A DNA stretch of 64,000 bases, from assembly GCA_018267195.1 (NCBI GenBank), contig JAFDYY010000001.1, positions 124,001 to 188,000 on the forward strand. The letters run 5' to 3'. Positions 1-7,971 of the stretch are shown here, one piece after another. The notes beneath the pieces are model-generated. The model did no database searches. It was not told the origin of the DNA and saw only the letters and a program-made list of their open reading frames with translations. This DNA is from Bacteroidota bacterium. Lineage in GTDB: Bacteria; Bacteroidota; Bacteroidia; Cytophagales; Cyclobacteriaceae. The position numbers were made by a program, and so were the translations under genes. Within the stretch, counting starts at the first letter, position 1. Each line of letters begins with the position of its first letter.

Positions 1-1
1 C

Positions 2-487
2 ATAGGCGAAGGGCAAACGATTTCTCAACCTTATACAGTAGCCTTCCAAAGTGAAAAACTTTCTATTAAATCTGGAGACAAGGTATTGGAAGTTGGTACC
101 GGCTCAGGTTACCAGGCAGCCATTTTGCTCGAAATGGGCGCTCATGTCTATACCATTGAGTTTAACCGGAAACTTTACGAAACCGTAAGAGATTTCTTAC
201 CTCAGCTTGGCTATCGTCCTTATTTTTTTTATGGCGATGGCTCTAAAGGTATTCCGGCCAAAGCTCCGTTTGATAAAATCATTGTTACGGCCGGGGCTCC
301 AATCGTACCTCAGGCTTTGCTCGATCAGTTAAATGAAAATGGAATTATGATTATTCCGGTGGGCAACCGCGAAACACAAAGAATGATTAAACTCACTAAA
401 AAAGGAGGAAAAATTCTGAAAGAGGAGTTTAATCAGTTTGCGTTTGTTCCATTGCTGGGCGAGAGTGGATGGAGCCACCCAAAGTAA
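2..487 (+). CDS. pcm: Protein-L-isoaspartate O-methyltransferase, 5'-truncated
   Basis: This enzyme uses S-adenosylmethionine to methylate L-isoaspartyl residues in damaged cytosolic proteins, which starts their repair. The window opens inside the gene. The reading frame is open from base 2 and encodes the family signature GQTISQP close to the edge, followed by the SAM-binding motif LEVGTGSGYQ and the later IIVTAGAP segment, and ends with the typical LLGESGW tail. About 160 residues are visible; the family is usually 210-220, so roughly 50 N-terminal residues lie outside. It converges on the FrnE-like gene with a three-base gap. The identification rests on several family-specific motifs and is firm; only the start is missing. 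Confidence 0.95.
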   Translation: MGEGQTISQPYTVAFQSEKLSIKSGDKVLEVGTGSGYQAAILLEMGAHVYTIEFNRKLYETVRDFLPQLGYRPYFFYGDGSKGIPAKAPFDKIIVTAGAPIVPQALLDQLNENGIMIIPVGNRETQRMIKLTKKGGKILKEEFNQFAFVPLLGESGWSHPK

Positions 488-490
488 CAA

Positions 491-1171
491 TCAGCACTTC
501 TCTCCTATTTCACATGATTCTCCGCTAGTCACCTCGCCCCCTATTTCGCGAAGTGCATTTACAAAAACATCAGCCGGTTGCGCTCCCGACACTCCATATT
601 TACCATGGATGATAAAATAGGGAACCCCCGATATGCCCCGCTGGTAATTCATTTGCTCTTGCATTTTTACTTCGGCCGATAGGTCATCTCCGGAAAGGAA
701 TTTTTTTACTTTATCGCGATCCAGCCCTACGCTCACGGCAGCCTCTACCAGGTTTTCATTTTTTGTAAGATCAATTCCTTTTTCAAAATATGCATGCATC
801 AGGGCTTCGTTCATCGTATGTTGTTTTCCGTATTGCTTAGCAAATGCAATCAGCCGGTGCGACTGAAAGGTGTTAGGCGAAACCGATTGTTTTTCAAAAT
901 CAAAATGAAGTCCTTCTGCTGCGGCCGTTCGGGCAGTATGGGCTGTAATCTGATTATAGCGGTCTTCTCCGCCAAATTTTTCAGATAAGTATTTTTTTTG
1001 GTTCATCCCCTCTGCCGGCATCGATGGATTGAGTTCAAACGGATGAAATTCAACATCAAAATCTATTTCATTTTTTAATACATCCATTGCTTTTTCAAGT
1101 CTTCGTTTACCAATATAACACCAAGGGCAAACCACATCCGAAACTACGTCTATTTTAATCCGTGCTTTCAT
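491..1171 (-). CDS. DsbA-family oxidoreductase, FrnE-like
   Basis: A cytosolic thioredoxin-fold protein of the FrnE/DsbA-like family (226 aa). The N-terminus carries a CPWC redox motif at residues 15-18 directly after the first beta strand, followed by IGKRRLE, which is typical of FrnE and of 2-hydroxychromene-2-carboxylate isomerase relatives. The cis-proline loop appears as SGVPYF near residue 180. There is no signal peptide, so a cytoplasmic disulfide oxidoreductase or isomerase role is inferred. Length matches the family. It lies divergently from mtaB with about 90 bases between the starts. The true substrate cannot be read from sequence; glutathione-transferase-like isomerase activity is a less likely alternative because the CxxC pair is intact. 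Confidence 0.9.
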   Translation of the reverse strand: MKARIKIDVVSDVVCPWCYIGKRRLEKAMDVLKNEIDFDVEFHPFELNPSMPAEGMNQKKYLSEKFGGEDRYNQITAHTARTAAAEGLHFDFEKQSVSPNTFQSHRLIAFAKQYGKQHTMNEALMHAYFEKGIDLTKNENLVEAAVSVGLDRDKVKKFLSGDDLSAEVKMQEQMNYQRGISGVPYFIIHGKYGVSGAQPADVFVNALREIGGEVTSGESCEIGEKC

Positions 1172-1245
1172 GCTTTTAGTTTAGTTGTAAACAGGAATCT
1201 ACTCTACAAGGTTCAAAATAAGCGAAATACACATTAGCAAATGTT

Positions 1246-1253
1246 TACCTTTG
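1246..1253 (+). promoter_or_regulatory. Bacteroidota -7 promoter element for mtaB
   Basis: TACCTTTG fits the TAnnTTTG consensus of the Bacteroidota primary sigma factor. It lies 10 bases before the mtaB ATG, implying a very short leader. No convincing -33 TTTG was seen. Confidence 0.5.
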
Positions 1254-1263
1254 CGGCCTGAGT

Positions 1264-2583
1264 ATGAAAAAAGTTGCTTTTTACACGCTGGGGTGCAAGT
1301 TGAATTTCTCCGAAACATCTACCATTGCGCGCAAATTTGAAGATAGCGGTTATCGCAAAGTGGATTTTACCGATACCCCCGATATTTTTATTATTAATAC
1401 TTGTTCGGTTACCGAAAATGCGGATAAGAAGTGCAAAAAGGTAGTGCGCGAAGCCAGGGCTATATCGTCCAATGCTTACATAGCTATTATCGGCTGCTAT
1501 GCCCAACTAAAACCCAAAGAAATAGCTGAAATCCCTGGCGTGGATGCCGTACTCGGGGCCTCCGAAAAATTCAGGCTGATCGAATTGCTCGATGGCTTCA
1601 AAAGACCGGAACAACCTCAAGTATTTAATACCGAAATTACAGAAGTAAAAAAATTCAATACATCTTATTCTTTATTCGACCGGACACGAACATTTTTAAA
1701 AGTGCAAGACGGATGCGATTACTCTTGTAGTTTCTGCACCATTCCACTGGCGCGCGGCAACAGTCGCAGCGATAGCATTGAAAACATACTAAAGACAGCC
1801 AACGAAATAGCCCGGACAGAGGTAAAAGAAATTGTACTGACCGGTGTAAATACAGGCGACTTCGGTTTGTATGAGGGCGAACGCAAAGAGCGATTTCTGG
1901 ATTTGATCAAAGTATTAGATAAAGTGGAGGGAATTGAACGGTTTCGTATTTCCTCCATCGAACCCAACCTGCTGCACGATGAAATCATTGAGTTCGTAGC
2001 TCAAGCCAGGCGGTTTGCGCCTCACTTCCACATTCCGTTGCAATCGGGATCAAACAAAATATTAAAGATGATGCGTAGGCGCTACCAGCGCGAGTTGTAT
2101 GCCGCCCGTGTAACCAAAATTAAATCCATTATGCCCTTGGCCTGCATAGGGGTGGATGTCATTGTTGGATTTCCAGGAGAAACTCAAGAAGACTTTTTGG
2201 AAACGTACCGGTTTCTGAACGAGTTAGATATCTCCTATTTGCATGTATTCACTTATTCTGAACGGGAAAACACCCTCGCCTCTACCCTGCCCGATTCGGT
2301 ACCGGCCAAAACACGGCACGAGCGCTCTACCATGCTACACTCATTATCCGATAAAAAAAGAAGGGCTTTTTATGAAGCCAACCTTGGCAAAGAGTTTACG
2401 GTACTATTCGAAAATGATGTGGAGGATGGGCAAATGCACGGATTCACTGAAAACTACGTGCGTGTGGCCGCAAAATACGACCCTGTACTCATTAACGAAC
2501 CCAAAAAAGTGCGGCTACAGTTCATCACTCCCAAAGGAGTGGGAGCTATCAGCGAAATAGACGATGTGGTTTTATCGCATTAG
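1264..2583 (+). CDS. mtaB: tRNA (N6-threonylcarbamoyladenosine(37)-C2)-methylthiotransferase MtaB
   Basis: A radical-SAM methylthiotransferase that converts t6A to ms2t6A at position 37 of ANN-decoding tRNAs. The N-terminal UPF0004 domain has its three cluster-binding cysteines at residues 11 (TLGCKLN), 47 (NTCSVTENA) and 78 (IGCYAQ). The radical-SAM CxxxCxxC motif follows as CDYSCSFC near residue 150, and a C-terminal TRAM-like region is present. The TLGCKLN and NTCSVT motifs favour MtaB over the related MiaB and RimO. At 439 aa it is full length for the family. Transcription is probably monocistronic from the TAnnTTTG element just upstream. Confidence 0.95.
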   Translation: MKKVAFYTLGCKLNFSETSTIARKFEDSGYRKVDFTDTPDIFIINTCSVTENADKKCKKVVREARAISSNAYIAIIGCYAQLKPKEIAEIPGVDAVLGASEKFRLIELLDGFKRPEQPQVFNTEITEVKKFNTSYSLFDRTRTFLKVQDGCDYSCSFCTIPLARGNSRSDSIENILKTANEIARTEVKEIVLTGVNTGDFGLYEGERKERFLDLIKVLDKVEGIERFRISSIEPNLLHDEIIEFVAQARRFAPHFHIPLQSGSNKILKMMRRRYQRELYAARVTKIKSIMPLACIGVDVIVGFPGETQEDFLETYRFLNELDISYLHVFTYSERENTLASTLPDSVPAKTRHERSTMLHSLSDKKRRAFYEANLGKEFTVLFENDVEDGQMHGFTENYVRVAAKYDPVLINEPKKVRLQFITPKGVGAISEIDDVVLSH

Positions 2584-2648
2584 TTGCTTAAAGTATTTCT
2601 TTAGCATGCAAAATCAAGTACGATTGAAGTAAGGTTTTTAGGTAGCAT

Positions 2649-2697
2649 CGCCAAAAAATAAGAAAAAAGAGTATTTTACTTCGTTTTTTTATTGGCG
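2649..2697. other. Imperfect inverted repeat in the mtaB-lipoprotein gap
   Basis: CGCCAA at 2649-2654 is the inverted complement of TTGGCG at 2692-2697. The intervening A-rich and T-rich arms could pair partially. This could be a weak terminator for mtaB, but the stem is interrupted and no clean T-tract follows. Low confidence. Confidence 0.2.
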
Positions 2698-2752
2698 CTT
2701 ACACATCTTTTATAGAGAGCGAGTACGCCAAAAGCAGGCTTGAGAGCTGCTC

Positions 2753-2760
2753 TACATTTG
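2753..2760 (+). promoter_or_regulatory. Bacteroidota -7 element upstream of the small lipoprotein
   Basis: TACATTTG matches TAnnTTTG exactly and lies 23 bases before the ATG of the 52-residue lipoprotein. It supports that small gene being real and fixes its start at the inner ATG rather than at base 2760. Confidence 0.5.
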
Positions 2761-2783
2761 TGTCAACAAAAAACACAAACGTT

Positions 2784-2942
2784 ATGCGCTTCCTACTCAT
2801 TCTTCTCGCCATTTGCCTGCTGGCTTCTTGCACGACCGAATTTCAGTGCACTTCCTACGGCAATACCAACAACATTACGACCCACGGCAAAAAGTCGCAG
2901 TCTAAATATGCCCGCCATAACAAGCATCGCCTTTTATTCTAA
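2784..2942 (+). CDS. Small lipoprotein of unknown function (52 aa)
   Basis: No family is recognised. The protein starts with MRFLLILLAICLLASC, a textbook type II signal peptide with lipobox LASC and acylated Cys16. The mature part is only about 36 residues: one further cysteine, an asparagine/threonine-rich stretch, then a strongly basic tail rich in K, R and H. The inner ATG is chosen because the signal peptide begins there and a TAnnTTTG promoter element lies just upstream; a longer form from base 2760 would put polar residues before the signal. It converges with the LolD-like gene, overlapping it by four bases. The short basic tail suggests an envelope-anchored peptide that binds an anionic partner, but this is speculation. 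Confidence 0.6.
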   Translation: MRFLLILLAICLLASCTTEFQCTSYGNTNNITTHGKKSQSKYARHNKHRLLF

Positions 2943-3592
2943 GAAACCATTACTCCGTCTTTAATCTCAAGCTTCCGGTCGGCCATGGAAGCAAATTCGG
3001 AGTTGTGAGTAACAATAATAAAAGTTTGGCCGAAGTCTTTTCGAAGTTGGAAAAATAGAGCATGCAATTCTTCTGCATTTTTTGAGTCGAGATTTCCGCT
3101 GGGCTCATCGGCAAAAACCAATAAAGGCGAATTGATCAGTGCCCGGGCTACGGCAACCCGCTGCTGCTCGCCTCCAGAAAGGGCAGAAGGTTTATGATGT
3201 ATTCGATGCCTCAGGTTCAGTAACCCTAGCAATTCTTCACCTCTCTCCCGCACCTGCTTACGTTCCATCTTCCCGATCATTCCGGGGATCATCACATTTT
3301 CTAATGCGGTAAATTCGGGCAACAGGTTATGAAACTGAAATACAAAACCCATGTTTTTATTTCTGAATTCAGCCAACGACTGGGCCGACTGATTAAATAC
3401 ATCTGTTCCGTTTACTTCTACCTTTCCGCCATCCGGCACATCGAGCGAACCTAAAATATGCAGCAACGTGCTTTTGCCTGCGCCCGAAGCACCCATGATG
3501 GCCACTATGCTGCCCCTTGCCACCTCCAGGTTTACTCCTTTTAATACGGGTAAAGATCCATACGATTTGGTTAGTTCAACGGCTTTAAGCAT
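2939..3592 (-). CDS. ABC transporter ATP-binding protein, LolD/MacB-like
   Basis: Cytoplasmic ATPase of the LolD/MacB/FtsE branch of ABC proteins, here about 217 aa. Visible motifs are Walker A MGASGAGKST, the Q-loop in FVFQFHNLLPEF, the signature ALSGGEQQRVAVARAL and Walker B LLVFADEPSGNLD, followed by the H-loop VTHN. FQFHNLLPEFTALENV is typical of LolD. The start is placed at the ATG giving MLKAVELTKSYG, because the 24 residues of the longer frame are not ABC-like and contain the promoter. No permease gene is adjacent, so the partner must lie elsewhere. A role in lipoprotein release to the outer membrane is inferred from family similarity only; a MacB-type exporter is the alternative. Confidence 0.88.
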   Translation of the reverse strand: MLKAVELTKSYGSLPVLKGVNLEVARGSIVAIMGASGAGKSTLLHILGSLDVPDGGKVEVNGTDVFNQSAQSLAEFRNKNMGFVFQFHNLLPEFTALENVMIPGMIGKMERKQVRERGEELLGLLNLRHRIHHKPSALSGGEQQRVAVARALINSPLLVFADEPSGNLDSKNAEELHALFFQLRKDFGQTFIIVTHNSEFASMADRKLEIKDGVMVS

Positions 3593-3610
3593 AGTACAAA
3601 AATTGGGTAG

Positions 3611-3618
3611 CAAAGCTA
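3611..3618 (-). promoter_or_regulatory. Bacteroidota -7 element for the LolD-like gene
   Basis: On the minus strand TAGCTTTG fits TAnnTTTG, 18 bases before the chosen ATG. It supports the shorter start for the ATPase. Confidence 0.45.
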
Positions 3619-3669
3619 ATTTGAAATAAAGGTTTAAAAAAAGTAGCTTGCTTCCAAAAATCAAGACTC

Positions 3670-4881
3670 ATGAATATTCACGAATATCAGGCCAAAGAAC
3701 TTTTGAAAAAATTCAAAGTAACCGTACAACGTGGCATCGTTGCCGATACGCCTGATAAGGCCGTGGCCGCAGCTAAAAATCTACAAGCCGAAACAGGTTC
3801 GAAATGGTTTGTGGTAAAATCGCAAATTCATGCCGGAGGGCGAGGGAAGGGCACCGTTAAAGAAACAGGATCGCGCGGTGTGGTGTTAGCCAAAAATTTT
3901 GATGAAGTCTTTGAAAAATCGAAAGCTATCCTTGGGGGAACATTAGTTACAATACAAACCGGAGCTCATGGTAAAAAAGTAAATAAAGTATTGGTAGCCG
4001 AAGATGTGTATTACCCTGGAGAAACTGAACCTAAAGAATATTATATGAGCATTTTGCTCGACCGTGCCAAAGGCATACCGGTTATCATGGCCAGTACAGA
4101 AGGGGGTATGAATATTGAAGAAGTAGCGGCCACCCATCCGGAGAAGATCGTAAAAGAATGGGTTGATCCATCTATTGGGTTGCAGCCCTTTCAAGCCAGA
4201 AAAATTGCTTTTGCTTTAGGCCTCGAAGGCAATGCGTATAAAGAAATGCTGAAGTTTGTCAGTTCTCTTTATACAGCCTACATGGGGTTGGATGCCTCCA
4301 TGTTCGAGATCAACCCGGTTTTAAAAACATCAGACAACCGTATTCTTGCTGTGGATGGAAAAGTAAACCTGGACGACAACTCGCTATTCCGCCATCCGGA
4401 TTTAGAGGAACTCCGCGATATTACGGAAGAGGATCCACTGGAAGTGGAAGCCGGAAAATCAGGCTTGAATTATGTAAAACTTGATGGTAATGTGGGGTGC
4501 ATGGTAAACGGTGCGGGGCTCGCCATGGCTACGATGGATATCATTAAATTATCAGGAGGAGATCCGGCTAATTTTCTGGATGTGGGCGGTGGCGCCAATG
4601 CCGAAACTGTAGAAGCAGGGTTTAGAATAATCCTGAAAGACCCCAATGTAAAAGCTATTTTGATTAATATTTTCGGTGGAATCGTTCGGTGCGACCGAGT
4701 AGCCAACGGGGTGGTAGAAGCCTATAAAAAGGTAGGGAACATTCCCGTGCCGATCATTGTACGGCTGCAAGGAACCAATGCCGAAGAAGGAGCCAAGATT
4801 ATCAAGGAATCAGGGTTAAAAGTGTACTCCGCTATCTTGCTTAAAGAGGCGGCTCAACGCATAAAAGAAGTCTTGGCCTGA
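3670..4881 (+). CDS. sucC: Succinyl-CoA synthetase (ADP-forming) beta subunit
   Basis: TCA-cycle enzyme subunit that works with SucD to interconvert succinyl-CoA and succinate with formation of ATP. The N-terminus [12 protein letters not shown] is the family signature and begins the ATP-grasp domain; [11 protein letters not shown] is the nucleotide-binding loop, and the C-terminal ligase-CoA domain shows [13 protein letters not shown] and FGGIVRCD. At 403 aa it is full length. The partner sucD is not next to it, as is common in Bacteroidota. The gene is divergent from the LolD-like gene and is followed, after about 40 bases, by an outer-membrane protein gene on the same strand. Confidence 0.97.
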   Translation: MNIHEYQAKELLKKFKVTVQRGIVADTPDKAVAAAKNLQAETGSKWFVVKSQIHAGGRGKGTVKETGSRGVVLAKNFDEVFEKSKAILGGTLVTIQTGAHGKKVNKVLVAEDVYYPGETEPKEYYMSILLDRAKGIPVIMASTEGGMNIEEVAATHPEKIVKEWVDPSIGLQPFQARKIAFALGLEGNAYKEMLKFVSSLYTAYMGLDASMFEINPVLKTSDNRILAVDGKVNLDDNSLFRHPDLEELRDITEEDPLEVEAGKSGLNYVKLDGNVGCMVNGAGLAMATMDIIKLSGGDPANFLDVGGGANAETVEAGFRIILKDPNVKAILINIFGGIVRCDRVANGVVEAYKKVGNIPVPIIVRLQGTNAEEGAKIIKESGLKVYSAILLKEAAQRIKEVLA

Positions 4882-4920
4882 CCGGTTTCCTAATCCCAAC
4901 AAATTGCATAAATTGCCATA

Positions 4921-5838
4921 ATGAAAAAACAGAAACTCCTTTTGCTGTTTTCTTTTTGGTTACTTACCGATTGGGCGGGGGCACAAAGTTTTTATGCCGT
5001 CCGTAGAGAGCGTACACTTATGGTTACTGCCGGCACCGGATCGGCCACCTACTATGGTGAACTTTCTAATCCGGGTTCACTCATTAATTTACAGCCCAAT
5101 CTTAATGTAGGATTACAGGCTTTTGTAACTCCTCGGATCAATGTTCGGGCAGAGCTTAACTGGTTTAGGTTATCCGGATCAGATGCTCAAGCTAGCGACC
5201 AAGCCCGCAAAGCAAGAGGATTATCGTTTCACACCAATGGCTTTGAGATTAGTACAGTGGGGGCAATTAACCTGTTTGCTAATGGCAACCGATACTATCG
5301 CAGGCAACAAATTAACTTATATGGGTTTGCCGGTATTGGCCTTTTGTATTTCAACCCACAGGCCGAATTGAAAGGAAAAAATTATAATCTTGAACCCCTC
5401 CATACCGAAGGGGTAAGTTACAGCCGGGTAGTGCCGGTCATTCCATTTGGGTTAGGTATGCGGGTTAAAATGGGGCCTAATACCAATATTGTAATCGAGG
5501 GGGGCTACCGTAAAACATTTACTGATTATCTGGATGACGTAAGTTCAAGGTACATCGCCCCTACTACCGACCCCATCAGAAACTATTTCATTAATCCGAA
5601 CAATCCGGCTTATAATACATTAACACCCATTCAATCTGGCGAACAAAATAACTATAATGCCGGATCTAAACGCGGAAACCCCAACAATCCCGACAGTTAT
5701 TTCTTGTTGAATGTAAAGGTTGAGTATTATCTTCCTATTCGCGAGGGAATTAACAGAAGAGGTAATGGATTGCTCTTTCAAAAGAAGCGTTCTTCTACCT
5801 ACCGTTATAAAAAGAACGGAGCACTAAAACGAAGGTAA
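4921..5838 (+). CDS. Outer-membrane beta-barrel protein of unknown function
   Basis: A 305-residue envelope protein. Residues 1-21 form a Sec signal peptide ending near AGA-QS. The rest consists of alternating polar and hydrophobic strands with glycine turns (for example GTGSATYYGELS and LYGFAGIGLLYF), as in the eight-stranded porin-like or OmpA-like barrels common in Bacteroidota. The segment rich in Asn and Pro near residues 220-250 looks like a long loop. The last strand is followed by a basic tail of Arg, Lys and Tyr. It converges on the large PglF-like gene with a six-base gap. No specific transport or adhesion role can be assigned. Confidence 0.7.
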   Translation: MKKQKLLLLFSFWLLTDWAGAQSFYAVRRERTLMVTAGTGSATYYGELSNPGSLINLQPNLNVGLQAFVTPRINVRAELNWFRLSGSDAQASDQARKARGLSFHTNGFEISTVGAINLFANGNRYYRRQQINLYGFAGIGLLYFNPQAELKGKNYNLEPLHTEGVSYSRVVPVIPFGLGMRVKMGPNTNIVIEGGYRKTFTDYLDDVSSRYIAPTTDPIRNYFINPNNPAYNTLTPIQSGEQNNYNAGSKRGNPNNPDSYFLLNVKVEYYLPIREGINRRGNGLLFQKKRSSTYRYKKNGALKRR

Positions 5839-5844
5839 GCCAAG

Positions 5845-7749
5845 CTATTTGTCGAGTATTTCGTACCTCGAATAATTGCTTTTATACTCGGGCACCAATT
5901 CTTTCATCAGGGCTACACTTTTCAATTCATTTTTATCGTACAATAAATCATTAAAAAGTTCTACGTACCGATTGATTTCTTCGTAGGGATACTTCTTTAC
6001 CCTGGCTATCATAATTTTTTCATGATGCGTAGAAATTGTATCCTCCTGATTGTTTAGCAGTTCTTCATAAAGTTTTTCTCCTTCGCGAAGCCCGGTAAAA
6101 ACAATATCAATATCCTTTCGAGGCTCGAGGCCAGAAAGCCAGATCATTTTTTCTGCCAAATCGAGGATTTTTACCGAACTCCCCATATCAAAAATAAAAA
6201 TCTCCCCTCCCTTACCCATCGTGCCGGCCTCCAAAACCAATTGACAAGCCTCGGGGATGGTCATGAAGTATCGAGTGATCTCCGGATGGGTTACCGTTAC
6301 GGGGCCGCCTTCCTGTATTTGTTTTTTAAACAATGGAATAACGGATCCATTTGAACCTAAAACGTTGCCAAATCGGGTAGTAACAAATGCTGTACGTTGT
6401 TTGCCCTGTGTTTCAAGATAATCGTTATATGATTGTACATAAATCTCGGCTATCCGCTTGGCACATCCCATAACATTAGTGGGGTTTACCGCCTTGTCGG
6501 TAGATATCATAACGAATTTGGCCACTCCCCATTCAACAGCTAAATCGGCCACAGTCTTTGTGCCTAACACATTGCATTTAATTGCTTCTGATGGGTTACT
6601 CTCCATCATTGGAACATGTTTGTAGGCAGCCGCATGATAAACAATGGAAGGCCGATGCTCTGCAAAAATAGTACGCATCCGGTCGGCATCATTAATATCG
6701 GCCAAGTACCAGAATAAACGAGAGCTTACATCCATCGATCTGGATTCCAGTTCTAATTCATATAAAGCTGATTCTGCTTGATCAATAAGAATAATTGAAC
6801 TTGGGTTAGCCGATGAAACTTGCCTGAAAATCTCCGAACCAATGGAACCGGCTGCCCCGGTAATCAATACTCTTTTACCGCGCAGATCCGATTCAATATT
6901 TCCATTCTTTAACTTAATGGATTCGCGACCAAGCAATTCTTCAATATTAAGATCTTTAATTTGATTAATACTCAACTCTCCCCTCACCCATTTCTCTACC
7001 GGTGGAACTGTGCGTACTTTAATTTGATTGCGCACACAAGTATCCACGACTTTATTCTTTCTATCCAGTGAAATCGTGGTGGCGGTAAAAATTACTTCAT
7101 CTACGTTGTAGTCACTCAATAGGCTATTAAGGTCTATCACACCTGCATCAAAAATGGTAATTCCGTCTATTACCTTTCCAATTTTGTCGGGGGCATCTTC
7201 CAGAAACCCCACTACCTTCATACGCGGGGTTGATTCCAGCACATGACGGGTAATAATACCCGTTTGGCCGGCTCCAAAAATCATGATCCGGAGTTGATTG
7301 ATCATCGAATTCCGGTAATAAGAAAACACTTGCTTAACCAGTAGCCGGTAATAAAACAAAAGCAAAAAAGAAGACAACCAACTAATCAAAATAACTGAAT
7401 AGGGAATCAGGTTGGGTTTATGCCCCAGGCTAAGAATTAAATTAGTCGTTCCTACCAGGGTTAAATTCAATGCGTTCATATAAAAAATGCGAACGCCATC
7501 TTGTGTGCCGGTGTATCTGATAATTCCCCGGTGGCTGTTGGATAGTAAAATAGAGATTAGCCCACAAAAAGAATATAGAGCGATACCAAAACCGAACTGG
7601 TTCCTATCCAATTCATCCATTGAAAAATTGAACCGTAATAAATACCCCAATAGTACAGAAAAGGAAATCAGCGCTACATCAATAAAAATAATTACCCACC
7701 TCGGAAGAATTTTGAGGTTGCGGATAAAACGAATAAAAAGACGGATCAC
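5845..7749 (-). CDS. UDP-GlcNAc 4,6-dehydratase, PglF/WbpM/CapD type
   Basis: Membrane-anchored nucleotide-sugar dehydratase (634 aa) that makes UDP-4-keto-6-deoxy-GlcNAc at the inner face of the cytoplasmic membrane. The N-terminal 130 residues hold four hydrophobic membrane segments. A CoA-binding-like Rossmann domain follows (MIFGAGQTG, near residue 155), then the SDR catalytic domain with GxxGxxG as TGAAGSIGSE. The membrane PglF/WbpM class replaces the usual SYK triad, and this protein shows the matching STDKAVNPTNVMGCAK segment. It is the last gene of the leftward operon and overlaps the small candidate exosortase substrate by four bases. Together with the aminotransferase, acetyltransferase and phosphoglycosyltransferase of the same operon it completes a bacillosamine-type pathway. 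Confidence 0.93.
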   Translation of the reverse strand: MIRLFIRFIRNLKILPRWVIIFIDVALISFSVLLGYLLRFNFSMDELDRNQFGFGIALYSFCGLISILLSNSHRGIIRYTGTQDGVRIFYMNALNLTLVGTTNLILSLGHKPNLIPYSVILISWLSSFLLLFYYRLLVKQVFSYYRNSMINQLRIMIFGAGQTGIITRHVLESTPRMKVVGFLEDAPDKIGKVIDGITIFDAGVIDLNSLLSDYNVDEVIFTATTISLDRKNKVVDTCVRNQIKVRTVPPVEKWVRGELSINQIKDLNIEELLGRESIKLKNGNIESDLRGKRVLITGAAGSIGSEIFRQVSSANPSSIILIDQAESALYELELESRSMDVSSRLFWYLADINDADRMRTIFAEHRPSIVYHAAAYKHVPMMESNPSEAIKCNVLGTKTVADLAVEWGVAKFVMISTDKAVNPTNVMGCAKRIAEIYVQSYNDYLETQGKQRTAFVTTRFGNVLGSNGSVIPLFKKQIQEGGPVTVTHPEITRYFMTIPEACQLVLEAGTMGKGGEIFIFDMGSSVKILDLAEKMIWLSGLEPRKDIDIVFTGLREGEKLYEELLNNQEDTISTHHEKIMIARVKKYPYEEINRYVELFNDLLYDKNELKSVALMKELVPEYKSNYSRYEILDK

Positions 7750-7964
7750 CGGCTGGTTTTTTTCTTCTGATCTGTAATCAATTTCTTAATACCATATAAC
7801 CCTCCTAAGCCCAGCAAATACTCAATACCGGTAATTGGTACCGGTGGCGGGCAAGGCGGCTTAGGGCAAGGCCGCCCTCCTCCCGGCTGGGCAGAAAGGG
7901 TTATACTTACCCCTATAAAGAGAGACAAAATCAAGTATTTAAAAACTTTAATAATGCGTTGCAT
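7746..7964 (-). CDS. Small tail-anchored protein, candidate exosortase substrate (PID/PIT-CTERM-like)
   Basis: A 72-residue protein with the layout of a sortase or exosortase substrate. Residues 1-25 are a Sec signal peptide ending LSA. Residues 26-43 are a Gly/Pro-rich linker with two cysteines (PCPKPPCPPP). Then comes the motif VPITG (42-46), a short hydrophobic segment (47-59, GIEYLLGLGGLYG) and a basic tail of KK and KKK. The motif, hydrophobic helix and basic tail parallel PEP-CTERM signals and closely resemble the short Bacteroidota proteins annotated as PID-CTERM; here Thr replaces Asp. It sits seven bases after the giant secreted protein and overlaps the PglF-like gene, in the same operon as an exosortase. 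Substrate status is inference. Confidence 0.72.
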   Translation of the reverse strand: MQRIIKVFKYLILSLFIGVSITLSAQPGGGRPCPKPPCPPPVPITGIEYLLGLGGLYGIKKLITDQKKKTSR

Positions 7965-7971
7965 GGGTGGT

